From Streptomyces sp. Ncost-T10-10d (lineage in GTDB: Bacteria > Actinomycetota > Actinomycetes > Streptomycetales > Streptomycetaceae): 37,682 nucleotides of DNA. Below the pieces are notes generated by a model, which was given only the letters and a program-made list of their open reading frames with translations, was not told the origin of the DNA and did no database searches. Location of the stretch: assembly GCF_900091955.1 (NCBI RefSeq), contig NZ_FMDF01000146.1, positions 1-37,682 on the forward strand, in the 5' to 3' direction. Every line of letters starts with the position of its first letter. Position 1 is the first letter of the stretch. A program made the position numbers and the translations under genes. Positions 7,629-16,073 of the stretch are shown here, piece after piece.

Positions 7629-8351
7629 TCAATCGTGTACGCCGTCTCCTCCGGGCATCCCGGGGTCGCCCTCCGGGCGGACCGGCCGCCTCTCGCAGCG
7701 CGCTGCCGTCCCGGGTTCGAGGCGGACAGGGTCGACCTCGGCAAGCCAGGCGTCGGCGATCAGCCTGTGGCCGAGGGGACTCGGATGGACCCCGTCCGGG
7801 GCCAGCTCGGCTGCCCCTTGCTCCTCTGCGGCGCGAAGCAGGGCGAGGTCCGCACGAACCACCTGGGCTCCGTTGGCCAGCGCGGCGCGAAGGACGGCAT
7901 CGGTACGGGGCGACAAGTCCTCGTACCAGGCTTCCTGGCCGGATCTGACCGGGAGCAGAAAAGGGGTGATGACCACCAGTCGTGCGGACAGTTTCCGCGC
8001 GGTGTCCGCGAGGAGGCGGTCGAGGCATGCCTCGAACTCGTCGACCGGGCTGATGAGTCCCTGGTCATAACGCCGCCAGGTGTCATTGATGCCGATCTTG
8101 ACCGTGACCACGGTGGGCCGGTGGTCGATGACGTCGGTGGTCCAGCGGGATTCGAGGTCGTACACGCGATTGCCGTTGAGGCCCTTGTTGATGACAGCGG
8201 GGCCGGGTCCGGCGCCTGCCCCGGCGCGCAGGGTCTGCGCGATCTCCTGGACGTATCCGCTGCCGAGCGATGCGGAACGCGTACGGTCGCGGCCCGCGTC
8301 GGTGATGGAATCACCGATGAACAGGAGTGTGTCCTTGTCCTTGATGTGCAT
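7629..8351 (-). CDS. SGNH/GDSL-type hydrolase
   Basis: A 240-residue esterase-like enzyme of the SGNH superfamily. Block I is LLFIGDSITDAG with catalytic Ser15, block II has the Gly in NKGLNGNRV, block III is KIGINDTWRR with Asn, and block V is APDGVHPSPLGH with the Asp/His pair. Relatives in carbohydrate loci remove acetyl or other acyl groups from sugars, so deacylation of imported oligosaccharides is a reasonable inference. I chose the ATG at 8351, which puts the first strand at the N-terminus; a frame from 8447 would add a poorly formed hydrophobic leader, so export cannot be fully excluded. It is the last gene of the minus-strand carbohydrate locus. Confidence 0.85.
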   Translation of the reverse strand: MHIKDKDTLLFIGDSITDAGRDRTRSASLGSGYVQEIAQTLRAGAGAGPGPAVINKGLNGNRVYDLESRWTTDVIDHRPTVVTVKIGINDTWRRYDQGLISPVDEFEACLDRLLADTARKLSARLVVITPFLLPVRSGQEAWYEDLSPRTDAVLRAALANGAQVVRADLALLRAAEEQGAAELAPDGVHPSPLGHRLIADAWLAEVDPVRLEPGTAARCERRPVRPEGDPGMPGGDGVHD

Positions 8352-8477
8352 GTCTACCGTCCTGGTGTCGGGTGAGGTGGAACGGGAGCCGCTCGTCAGC
8401 AGGTCGCATAAAAGCATTCCCACGGCGGTGACAGCGCGGATCATCATGGGATGCGCCAGGGCGAGGTGTCTTGGTGA

Positions 8478-9308
8478 TCACCACGTCGGTGACTGCCGCC
8501 CGATGCTCCCGCCGGACCGCCTTCGTGCGGTCGACTGCGCCGGAGGCCCAGGCCGGTGAGCCACCGCGCGCCGCAGCGCCGCGGCCTCGCGCGCCAGCAC
8601 GGCGGGATCGTCGCCGGGCACGAACTCCAAGAGCGCCTCAAGCCCCTCGCGCCGCCCCTTCAGCAGGTCGAAGACCCCGGCCCACAGGCCCTCACGGTCT
8701 GCCAGCCGCAGTCGGCGATTGCCCGGCCACCACGAGAAGACATGCACCGCGCTGACCCGGTCGCCGAGCTCGGCAAGCCCCGCCACCGCCTCCTCGTCGG
8801 GAGCGTCGAGCGGCGGCTGCCAGTAAGTGCGGAGATTGTCCGCGCCCACCTCGTCCAGCAGCCGAAGGGTCGAGGCGACGGTGTCGCTGAGGGTCATTGA
8901 ATGGAACTCCAGCGCGAGCTCCAACCCGTGGTCCGCGGCGATCCTGGCCGCCTCCCGCAGGCAGGCCACGATCCCGCGCCGCTCCTGCGGCGTGGCGGCC
9001 AGGGAGCCGACTCCGCCCGCCCAGACCCGCACCCGCGGGGCCCCGAGGAGCACCGCGGCACGCGCGACCGCCGGAAATTCGGCCAGTTCGCCCGGGGTGG
9101 CGCGGAAGTACGAGCCGTACGAGCAGCAGGCGAGCCCGTATCGGTCGGAAGCGTCACGGGTCGCGCGGACAGTGCCGGGCTCCTCCGGAGGCGCATGCAC
9201 GTCCGCTCCCCACTCGACCACCTCCAGGCCCGCGTCCGCGGCGCAGCGTGCGACCTCGGCGGCGGGCAGCCGCCGGAAGGTGACCGAGCACAGACCCAGC
9301 CTGGTCAC
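8478..9308 (-). CDS. Sugar phosphate isomerase/epimerase-like TIM barrel protein
   Basis: The 276-residue product has the AP-endonuclease-2/xylose-isomerase-like fold. LGLCSVTFRRLPAAEVARCAADAGLEVVEWG opens the barrel, LELALEFHS supplies a Glu metal ligand, VSAVHVFSW a His, and LEALLEFVPG a second Glu, as in metal-dependent isomerases. Such enzymes interconvert keto- and aldoses or epimerise sugars and inositols; the precise substrate is not visible. The GTG at 9308 gives a barrel start matching the family; no strong ribosome binding site is seen. It lies between the lyases and the SGNH hydrolase on the same strand, so it probably handles the sugars they release. Confidence 0.82.
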   Translation of the reverse strand: MTRLGLCSVTFRRLPAAEVARCAADAGLEVVEWGADVHAPPEEPGTVRATRDASDRYGLACCSYGSYFRATPGELAEFPAVARAAVLLGAPRVRVWAGGVGSLAATPQERRGIVACLREAARIAADHGLELALEFHSMTLSDTVASTLRLLDEVGADNLRTYWQPPLDAPDEEAVAGLAELGDRVSAVHVFSWWPGNRRLRLADREGLWAGVFDLLKGRREGLEALLEFVPGDDPAVLAREAAALRRAVAHRPGPPAQSTARRRSGGSIGRQSPTW

Positions 9309-9400
9309 GGTGCCACCCGACCCGGTCGGCGGGCGGCTCGGAACGCGGTACGCCGCACTACGCCTCTTCTCCTCACGGTCACGACATCCCCTTCCTGTGG

Positions 9401-9415
9401 TTGCCTTGCGGCAAG
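9401..9415. promoter_or_regulatory. Small palindrome upstream of the isomerase gene
   Basis: TTGCC at 9401-9405 and GGCAA at 9410-9414 form an inverted repeat about 95 bp upstream of the isomerase start; CTTGCGGCAAG at 9405-9415 overlaps it as a second palindrome. Symmetry of this kind could be a repressor site, but with one copy the support is weak. Confidence 0.3.
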
Positions 9416-9459
9416 TCTTCTGTGGCCGTTCTCGGAGCCGTACGGTGGCGGTCGACGGG

Positions 9460-9493
9460 CCGGGGCGGGCCCTCTGGTCGGGCGAGGCCCCGG
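9460..9493 (-). terminator. Possible terminator after the first PL6 lyase
   Basis: CCGGGGC at 9460-9466 pairs with GCCCCGG at 9487-9493 around a 20-base loop. It lies 57 bases past the stop of the lyase gene read on the minus strand. Confidence 0.4.
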
Positions 9494-9549
9494 AGGGGAG
9501 CCCTGGAGACTGTCCTGGGAGGTGAACTGCCCGCGTCACCGGCGGCCGC

Positions 9550-10977
9550 TCACGATGCGTTCGGCCCCACGTCCGCAGTCGTGAGGGGGTGGCGGAGTGC
9601 GGGCAGTGCCGAGTACTCGTCGGCACCGATGTCCCGCGTGCTGCCGCGCTGGTCGCCGTCGATGTCATCGACCACTGCGGGGCTTCCCAGCGTGGCCGCA
9701 CCGATCGCCGGGCTCCCCGCCGACAGCCGGAGGACGCCGTCCGATCCCTGGCTGAGCCGGGGGTCGGCCCGTGTGTAACCTCCGGATGGGATATTGCCGT
9801 TGGAGGCCGCACCCCACACCATGTTGCTCTGCCAGGTGAAGCCGGTGGTGGCCCCCATCGCGACGAGGCTGCCGGAGGCGCCGACAAGCAGGTTGTCGGC
9901 GATGACGACGTCCCGCGGCTCGTACTCCCGGGTCTCGCCCGAGAGCGTACCGGCGTTGTTGAGCAGGGAGTTGTGCACGATCACCGCGCGGTCGCACGCG
10001 TCGTTCCCCCGCCTTTCGTCCGCCGTCTCGCCGGAGTTGTGGTCACGGGTGGTGCCACTGCCGACCACCAGGGCCCGGCCCGACAGTCCGTTGAGGTAGT
10101 TGTTGGCGATCAGGTGGTCGTTGCCGTACAGCCGCACCCCGTCGGTGCCGCCGATCAGGTAATTGCCCTCCACCGTGGAGTGGTTGCCGTGGCGCAGCAC
10201 GATCCCGCCGCGGCTGTTGCGGATGGTGTTGTAACGGACGGTGTTGTCGGAGGACTTCACCGAGATGGCCTCGGGGTCTCCGTCGCAGCGCTCGAACAGG
10301 TTGTACTCCACGACCGCGTGGGCACTGGACAGCGCCCGGCCGCTGACGCCGAGCCGTATCGGCTCACCGCCGTTGGCACCGGTGAAACTGTGGTCGGAAA
10401 AGTGGTTCTTGAAGATGTGGAGGTTCTGGGCCATGTCGGTCGAGCCGGGGCCGTCGACGACGATGAAGATGCCGGCGGTGGTCTTGTCGTGGAAGTGATT
10501 CCGGTCGATCTTCGAGTCGTTCGCCCGCACGACGACCCAGTAGAGGCCGTCGATGTCCGCGAACTGGAAGTCGTTGCGGGTCAGCCGGATCGTCGAGCAG
10601 TTCGCCGGGATCTCCATCGTGGCGCTCTGCCGGAAGGCGAAGCCGCTGACGGTGATGTTGCTCGAATTGTTGAAGACGAAGCTGCGCTCGCCGCGCAGCA
10701 CGGCACCGCCGCGGGTCTTCGAGACGATGGTGATCGGTGCGGCGCCGGTGCCGTTCTTTCCGGAGACGTCGATGGCGCCTCCCGAGGGAACGGTGTAGGT
10801 ACCGTCGGCCAGCACGATCCGGTCGCCGGGTGCGGCGCCGTTGATCGCACTTTGGAGTTCGGCCAGAGAGCCGACCGGTGTATCGGCCGCCGATGCGCTG
10901 CCCGACAGTGTGGTGGTGAGGGGCACGGCGGCGAGTGCTGCCACCGCGGTGCTCCTGAGGAACGTGCGTCGTTGCAT
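9550..10977 (-). CDS. PL6 family polysaccharide lyase (first copy)
   Basis: A 475-residue right-handed beta-helix enzyme with a Tat-like leader (QRRTFLRST, then a hydrophobic stretch to ASA near residue 30), so it acts outside the cell. The PL6 signature is clear: AISVKSSDN with Lys241 as base and IVLRHGNHS with Arg262. The 21-residue spacing equals that of Lys250/Arg271 in chondroitinase B. NHFHDK and EPIRLG fit the calcium-site and beta-helix regions. PL6 members cleave alginate or dermatan/chondroitin-type chains by beta-elimination next to a uronic acid; which applies here cannot be read. AGGAGG precedes the ATG. A close paralogue lies 128 bp upstream. Confidence 0.9.
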   Translation of the reverse strand: MQRRTFLRSTAVAALAAVPLTTTLSGSASAADTPVGSLAELQSAINGAAPGDRIVLADGTYTVPSGGAIDVSGKNGTGAAPITIVSKTRGGAVLRGERSFVFNNSSNITVSGFAFRQSATMEIPANCSTIRLTRNDFQFADIDGLYWVVVRANDSKIDRNHFHDKTTAGIFIVVDGPGSTDMAQNLHIFKNHFSDHSFTGANGGEPIRLGVSGRALSSAHAVVEYNLFERCDGDPEAISVKSSDNTVRYNTIRNSRGGIVLRHGNHSTVEGNYLIGGTDGVRLYGNDHLIANNYLNGLSGRALVVGSGTTRDHNSGETADERRGNDACDRAVIVHNSLLNNAGTLSGETREYEPRDVVIADNLLVGASGSLVAMGATTGFTWQSNMVWGAASNGNIPSGGYTRADPRLSQGSDGVLRLSAGSPAIGAATLGSPAVVDDIDGDQRGSTRDIGADEYSALPALRHPLTTADVGPNAS

Positions 10978-11105
10978 GATGGCCTCCTGTTGCGACACGG
11001 ACGTACCGGGCCGGATCCGTAGAGCCCTCGCGGCTGTACGTACCGGTGACCCGCGGTGGGGCAGCCGGGGGCGAACCGGGCCGGCTGTCCCTGTCGGGGG
11101 TGTGC

Positions 11106-12539
11106 TCAGCGAGCGTAGGGGCCGACGTCGGCAGGGTTCAGCGGCCGGCGCCCGAGCGGCCTGTTCGAGTACTCCTGCGCGCCCACGTCCCGGGCCCGCC
11201 CGCGCGGTCGGGCGTCGATGTCGTGAGTGACGGGTGGCCGCCTGAGTGTGCCCGCGTCGATCGCCGGACTGTCCGCCGCCGGCCGGGCGACGCCGTCCGG
11301 ACCCGTCACCAGCTTCGGGTCGATACGGATGTAGCCACCGGCCGGGATATTGCCGTCCGCGGCAGCGCCCCACAGGATGTTGCCCGACCAGGTGAAACGA
11401 ACGGTGTTCGCCATCGCGACCAGCTCGCCCGAGTCCGCGACGAGCAGGTTGTCGGCGACGGTCACGTCCCGCGGCTCGTGCGGGCGCTGGCTCTCGCCGG
11501 AGAGCGTGCCCTTGTTGTTCACGAGGGTGTTGTACGCGATGAGGACCCGGTCGGGTGCGTCGTTGCCGCGGCGCTCGTCGGGCGACTCGCCGGGCAGGTG
11601 GTCACGGGCCGAACCGCTGCCGATCACCAGGGCCCGACCGGACAGGCCGGCGAGGTAGTTGTTGACGATCACGTGGTCGTTGCCGTAGATCCGCAGACCT
11701 TCCGTGCCGGCGACGAGATGGTTGCCCTCCACCCGGTTGCGGTTGCCGTGCCGCAGGACGATCCCGCCGAAGCTGTCGCGGATGGTGTTGTACCGGATGA
11801 CGTTGTCCGAGCTCTTGACGGAAATTGCCTCGGGGTCGCCGTTGGCGCGCTCGAACAGGTTGTACTCCACGACCGCGTGGGCACTGGACAGCGCCCGTGG
11901 GCTGACGCCGAGCCGGATCGGCTCACCGCCGTTGGACCCGGCGAAACTGTGGTCGGAGAAGTAGTTCCGGTACACGTGGACGCGCTGGGCCATCTCCTCC
12001 GTGCCCGCGCCCTCGACACCGAGGTAGATGCCGAGCGTGCTCTTGCCGTGGAAGTGGTTGTGGTCGATCGAGCTGTCGTCCGCACGCACCATCACCCAGT
12101 GAACGCCCTCGATGTCGGCGAGCTGGAAATCGTTGCGGGTGAGCCTGATGTGCGAGCAGGTCTCGGGGATCTCCAAGGTGTTGCTCTGACGGAAGGAGAA
12201 GCCGCTGACGGTGATGTGGCTGGACCGGTCGAAGACGAAGCTGTGGGCGCCGTCGAGGACGACGCCGCCGCGGGACCGGGCGACGACGGTCACGGGCGCG
12301 CGCTCGGTGCCCTGCTTGTTCCGGATGGTGACGGGCCTGTCCGACGGGACGGTGTATCTGCCGTCGGCGACGACGATCCGGTCACCGGGCCGTGCATGGT
12401 CGATCGCGGCCTGGAGCTCGTCCAGTGAGCCGACGGCGGCCGGGGCCGCCGTCGCACTCGCGATCGGGAGACCGCCGGTGGGGACGGTGACCAGCGCCGC
12501 CCCTGCCGCGGTACCCATGAGGAACGTGCGGCGTTGCAT
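11106..12539 (-). CDS. PL6 family polysaccharide lyase (second copy)
   Basis: A 477-residue paralogue of the adjacent lyase, similar along its whole length and with the same MQRRTFL Tat-like start. Catalytic Lys242 (AISVKSSDN) and Arg263 (IVLRHGNRN) are kept, as are NHFHGK, EPIRLGVS and EYNLFER. The two copies differ in the segment around residues 172-190 (YLGVEGAGTEEMAQ here, FIVVDGPGSTDMAQ in the other) and in the C-terminal tail, so they may prefer different chain positions or decorations. GGAGG lies 7 bases before the ATG. It starts 45 bp after the fucosidase stop, so the two are probably cotranscribed. Both lyases keep their active-site residues, so neither looks decayed. Confidence 0.9.
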   Translation of the reverse strand: MQRRTFLMGTAAGAALVTVPTGGLPIASATAAPAAVGSLDELQAAIDHARPGDRIVVADGRYTVPSDRPVTIRNKQGTERAPVTVVARSRGGVVLDGAHSFVFDRSSHITVSGFSFRQSNTLEIPETCSHIRLTRNDFQLADIEGVHWVMVRADDSSIDHNHFHGKSTLGIYLGVEGAGTEEMAQRVHVYRNYFSDHSFAGSNGGEPIRLGVSPRALSSAHAVVEYNLFERANGDPEAISVKSSDNVIRYNTIRDSFGGIVLRHGNRNRVEGNHLVAGTEGLRIYGNDHVIVNNYLAGLSGRALVIGSGSARDHLPGESPDERRGNDAPDRVLIAYNTLVNNKGTLSGESQRPHEPRDVTVADNLLVADSGELVAMANTVRFTWSGNILWGAAADGNIPAGGYIRIDPKLVTGPDGVARPAADSPAIDAGTLRRPPVTHDIDARPRGRARDVGAQEYSNRPLGRRPLNPADVGPYAR

Positions 12540-12584
12540 GATGCCTCCGTGAGTGTGGTGGTGGATCGGGGGTCGAGACCTGTC

Positions 12585-13940
12585 TCAGCCGTCGGCCCGG
12601 TCGGACGGAGCGTCCAGGTAGAGCTCGATGACGGGCACGGGGGTGTCGGGGCGCTGGACGGGGACCTGGAGCGTGAGCGTTCCGGTTGGTTGCCCGCCCA
12701 TCTCGGTGTTGAGTGCGGGCCGGTCCGGTTCGATATGGACCTGGGTGATCTCGGACGCGTCGTTCAGCAACTGGGCGTAGCGCACCCGGCCGGCGAGTCC
12801 CGGCAGGTGCAGATGGCGCAATGGCCAGGCGAACAGGTGGACGTAGAGCCGGTCGCCGCGCTGGGTGTACCGGCACTCGGTGGGGGCGGTGTACGGGGAC
12901 GGGCCGCAGCCGTGGACCGACCGCTCGTGCAGGTCCATCCACCTGCCGATTTCCCCGAGGACGGCGACGGCGCGCGGGTCGAGGTCGCCGCGGCCGGTGG
13001 GGCCGACGTTGAGCAGCAGGTTGCCGCCCTTGGACACCCCGTCGACGAGCATGCGGATCAGCAGGTCGGCGCTCTTGTAGTCGAGGTTGTCGCGGTCGTA
13101 GCCCCAGCTTCCGTTCAGCGTCTGGCACGCCTCCCACAGCACGGGCCGCCCGTCCTTGGTCATGGGGCCGGAGGGCTGGTACTGCTCGGGGGTGACGAAG
13201 TCGCCGGGAAGGCCGGTCCTGTCATTGACGAGGACGTGCGGCTGGAGTTCGCGGATCGTTTCCAGGAGCTTCGGGGAGTCCCAGTCGTCCGGGCCCTTGC
13301 CGCCCCACCAACTACGGCCCGCGTAGGAGAAGTCGAAGAACAGGTAGTCGACGCGTCCGAAGGACGTGAGCAGTTCACGGACCTGGCCGTGCAGATAGCG
13401 CTGGTAGTCGCGGATGTCGCGGTCGGCGGTCGCGGCCTTGAACTCCTCGTCGTCGCGCTGGGGATGGGTGCCGTCCACGGGGAAGGACGGGTGGTGCCAG
13501 TCGATCAGGGAGTAGTAGAGGCCGACCTTGAGCCCTTCCGCGCGGCACGCCTCGACGAACGGCCCGACGAGGTCGCGGCCGTGCGGGGTGTTGGTGACCT
13601 TGTAGTCGGTGAGGGCGCTGTCCCACAGGCAGAAGCCGTCGTGGTGCTTGGTGGTCAGGACGACGTACCGCATGCCCGCCGCGCCGGCCGCCCTGGCCCA
13701 CTGGACCGGGTCGTAGCGGTCGGGGTCGAAGTGGTCGAAGTAGACCTGGTACTGCTCGTCGGTCAGCTTCTCCCGGTTCTTGACCCACTCGTGCCGTGCG
13801 GCGAGGGAGTACAGGCCCCAGTGGACGAACATCCCGAACCGGTCAGTGGTGAACCAGGTCGTGTCCGGGGTCCCCGTGGGACCCGTGGTCGCGGCGGGCG
13901 CGGACGGGTACGCCCGTGGGGTGTCGGCGCTCGGGGTCAT
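12585..13940 (-). CDS. GH29 alpha-L-fucosidase, cytoplasmic
   Basis: The 451-residue product is a glycoside hydrolase family 29 enzyme. RFGMFVHWGLYS (35-46), KHHDGFCLWDS (98-108), GLKVGLYYSLIDWHHP (136-151) and VDYLFFDFSY (197-206), which holds the likely nucleophile Asp203, are typical of the retaining fucosidase barrel. A later GGNLLLNVGPTGRGDL is the usual family block, followed by a beta-rich C-terminal domain. There is no signal peptide: the N-terminus is Pro/Ala/Thr-rich and hydrophilic, so it should act on imported oligosaccharides. The ATG at 13940 has AGGAG 10 bases upstream; another ATG lies too near that site. Together with the ABC importer and the exported lyases it points to a fucose-bearing substrate. 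Confidence 0.9.
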   Translation of the reverse strand: MTPSADTPRAYPSAPAATTGPTGTPDTTWFTTDRFGMFVHWGLYSLAARHEWVKNREKLTDEQYQVYFDHFDPDRYDPVQWARAAGAAGMRYVVLTTKHHDGFCLWDSALTDYKVTNTPHGRDLVGPFVEACRAEGLKVGLYYSLIDWHHPSFPVDGTHPQRDDEEFKAATADRDIRDYQRYLHGQVRELLTSFGRVDYLFFDFSYAGRSWWGGKGPDDWDSPKLLETIRELQPHVLVNDRTGLPGDFVTPEQYQPSGPMTKDGRPVLWEACQTLNGSWGYDRDNLDYKSADLLIRMLVDGVSKGGNLLLNVGPTGRGDLDPRAVAVLGEIGRWMDLHERSVHGCGPSPYTAPTECRYTQRGDRLYVHLFAWPLRHLHLPGLAGRVRYAQLLNDASEITQVHIEPDRPALNTEMGGQPTGTLTLQVPVQRPDTPVPVIELYLDAPSDRADG

Positions 13941-14058
13941 GGGGGCATCGCTCCTTGTCGTCGGTGTCTGGTGGTGCGTTCGGTGCGTGGTCGGCGCTCC
14001 GGTCGGCGCGACCGGAGGGCTGGTTGTGCGGTGTGGTTCGAGAGAGGGCGGGCGGGAA

Positions 14059-14235
14059 TCAGACCGGCTGACGGACGTCCTCGCGCAGCCGGCCGGCGGG
14101 GCGAGGACGTGTCAGGTGGGCGGTTTCGTCGCCACGCGTCGGCCCGCAGGCCGGGAACCGCTCGTAGCGGGCGAGCGCGTCGCGATACAACTCGCCCTCG
14201 GGGAAATGACCCTGACGGACAGACAGCTTGCCGGT
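14059..14235 (-). other. Open frame continuing past the permease stop
   Basis: Reading on in frame beyond the permease TGA (14236-14238) gives 58 more codons to a TGA at 14059-14061, including HFPEGELYRDALARYERFP and GDETAHL. There is no ATG or GTG and no ribosome binding site, and third-position GC is only moderately high. It may be chance, or the residue of a longer or former neighbouring gene. A stable hairpin lies inside it. I give no function. Confidence 0.25.
14075..14110 (-). terminator. Stem-loop after the ABC permease genes
   Basis: ACGTCCTCGC at 14075-14084 and GCGAGGACGT at 14101-14110 form a perfect 10-bp stem; the 16-base loop is itself GC-rich. It lies 126 bases past the permease stop and 135 bases before the fucosidase start, so it may end or attenuate the transporter transcript before the enzyme genes. 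Confidence 0.5.
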
Positions 14236-15102
14236 TCAGCCCTTCAGGGCGCCGGAGGACAGACCGTGGACGAAGGAACGCTGGAAGAACAGGAAGACGA
14301 TCACGGAGGGAAGCAGGGCCAGCAGAGAGGCTGCCATCACCACTCCAGGGGTGACGGCGGGGTCGATCCGCAGGGTTCGCAGCGCCAGGGGGAGCGTGTA
14401 GGAGGAGGAGTCGGTGGAGACGAGGAGGGGCAGCAGGTACTGGTCCCAGATCATGGTGAAGCCGAAGACTCCGATGACCCCGAGCGCGGGCTTGCACATC
14501 GGCAGGATGATCTGGGCGAAGATGCGCAGGTCGCCCGCGCCGTCGATACGAGCGGCCTCTTCGAGTTCCCGGGGCACGTCCTTCATGAACTCGGTCATCA
14601 CCAGGATGGCGAATCCCCAGGCTCCCAACGGGACGATCATTCCGGCCAGGGTGCCGATGAGGTTGAAGTGGACGATCGGCAGATCGGCGAGGATCAAGGA
14701 CAGGGGGAGGGCCAGGATCTCCTCGGGCAGCATCAGCGTGGCCAGGATGGCGACCAGCACCAGCGTCATCCCGGGGAAGACCTTCCTGGCCAGCGCGTAT
14801 CCGGCCAGGACGGAGACGGCCACCTGGAGCAGCAGTCCGAAGCCGACCACGAAGAACGAATTCAGCAGGTACGCGAGCACGCCCTGGTCGAAGGCGATCC
14901 TGAAGTTGTCCAGAGTGGGGCCCGAGGGGATGACGCTCAGCTGTGTCGGGTCCTTGACATGGCTGAAGGCGCTGACCAGCAGGGCCATCAGGGGCCCGGC
15001 GAAGACGATCAGGACCAGCAGGTAGGTGACGGCCTTCAGGATCCGCCCGCCCGGGCTCCTGCTCTCGGTCAGGCCCAGCGCGGTCTCGGTCGGCGCGTTC
15101 AT
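14236..15102 (-). CDS. Carbohydrate ABC transporter permease (MalG type)
   Basis: The 288-residue inner-membrane subunit has six predicted helices (the first near 23-47) and the permease EAA motif, EAARIDGAGDLRIFAQIILPMCKP read as two parts, EAARIDGAGDL and IFAQIILP. The SFSHVKDPTQLSVIPSGPTLDNF segment after helix 1 is typical of the MalG/CUT1 group. The start overlaps the preceding permease stop by 4 bp (ATGA), and GGAGGGAG precedes it. No ATP-binding subunit is encoded nearby; Streptomyces CUT1 importers commonly share the ATPase MsiK, so that is the likely energiser here. It ends the importer block. Confidence 0.92.
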   Translation of the reverse strand: MNAPTETALGLTESRSPGGRILKAVTYLLVLIVFAGPLMALLVSAFSHVKDPTQLSVIPSGPTLDNFRIAFDQGVLAYLLNSFFVVGFGLLLQVAVSVLAGYALARKVFPGMTLVLVAILATLMLPEEILALPLSLILADLPIVHFNLIGTLAGMIVPLGAWGFAILVMTEFMKDVPRELEEAARIDGAGDLRIFAQIILPMCKPALGVIGVFGFTMIWDQYLLPLLVSTDSSSYTLPLALRTLRIDPAVTPGVVMAASLLALLPSVIVFLFFQRSFVHGLSSGALKG

Positions 15103-16073
15103 TTGCTCTCCCTCCGTCGCAACAGGTGGACGACGACTGTCAGGATCAGCGTCGCGATGAACAGCAGGACGGCTCCCGCCGCGCCGACGCCGAGTCGGTT
15201 CTGCTCCAGCCCGAGCTTGTAGATCAGGGTCATCACGACTTCGGTGGAGCCGTCGGGCCCGCCGTTGGTGAGCAGGAACACCTCGGTGAACACGCGCAGT
15301 CCGCGGATCGCGGCGAGGATGAACAGGATCGAGAACACCGACCGCAGTCCGGGCACCGTCACATGCCATACCCGCTGCAGCCTGGAGGCACCGTCGACCT
15401 TCGCGGCCTCGTACAGACCGCGGTCCACACTCGTCAGCCCGGCGAGGAAGATCATCATGTCGTAAGGGGCGCCCCGCCAGATGCCGGTGAGCATGATGGA
15501 GGCCATCGACGTGTCGGGGTCGTTGATGAATCCCGAGGGGCCGAGCCCCACCAGGCCGAGGATGGAGTTGAGCATTCCGTCCCCGGTCGGGTGGTACATG
15601 ATCCGCCATAGCTCGGCGACGACCGCGATCGGCACCACTACCGGCAGGAACGCCGCGGAACGCACGAATCCCAGTCGGCGGCCCTGCCCTTCCATCAGCA
15701 GCGCGAGCACCAGGCCGAGAGCCATCGAGCCGGCTGTCTGCCCGGCGGCGAGGACGACGGTGTGCCATGCGGCCTCGCGGAAGCCGTCGGAGTGGAGCAC
15801 CGTGGAGTAGTTCTCGGTGCCGACCCACTTGTTCCCGAGATACGGCTGGACGTCCTGGAAAGACATGGTCAGCGCGTTGGCCATGGGGATGAACTTGAAG
15901 TACAGGAAGAGGAGCAGTGCCGGGGCCAGGAACAGCCACGGCGTCCACCACCGGCCCGTCCGGCGGTTGCGCCTGCGGCGGTCGGCGGCTGCCCCGCCGG
16001 CCGGGCGGACCGTTTTCCGGATGGCGGGGCCGGCCTCCGAGGGGACGGCCGGATTCGCCTGGTCGAGACTCAT
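15099..16073 (-). CDS. Sugar ABC transporter permease (MalF type)
   Basis: The 324-residue subunit has a basic cytoplasmic N-terminus (DRRRRNRRTGRWW), then six predicted helices starting at PWLFLAPALLLFLYF (about 45-60). The EAA loop is present as YEAAKVDGASRLQRVWHVTVP, followed by the late MTLIYKLG segment usual for MalF/UgpA-type CUT1 permeases. It pairs with the MalG-type protein to form the channel. Its ATG overlaps the stop of the solute-binding lipoprotein gene by 4 bp and its own stop overlaps the next start by 4 bp, so the three genes are tightly coupled. Confidence 0.93.
   Translation of the reverse strand: MSLDQANPAVPSEAGPAIRKTVRPAGGAAADRRRRNRRTGRWWTPWLFLAPALLLFLYFKFIPMANALTMSFQDVQPYLGNKWVGTENYSTVLHSDGFREAAWHTVVLAAGQTAGSMALGLVLALLMEGQGRRLGFVRSAAFLPVVVPIAVVAELWRIMYHPTGDGMLNSILGLVGLGPSGFINDPDTSMASIMLTGIWRGAPYDMMIFLAGLTSVDRGLYEAAKVDGASRLQRVWHVTVPGLRSVFSILFILAAIRGLRVFTEVFLLTNGGPDGSTEVVMTLIYKLGLEQNRLGVGAAGAVLLFIATLILTVVVHLLRRRESK

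Noticed and set aside
12534..15222. Long plus-strand frames opposite the fucosidase and permease genes
   Set aside because: They mirror well-supported minus-strand genes and have no motif or ribosome binding site.
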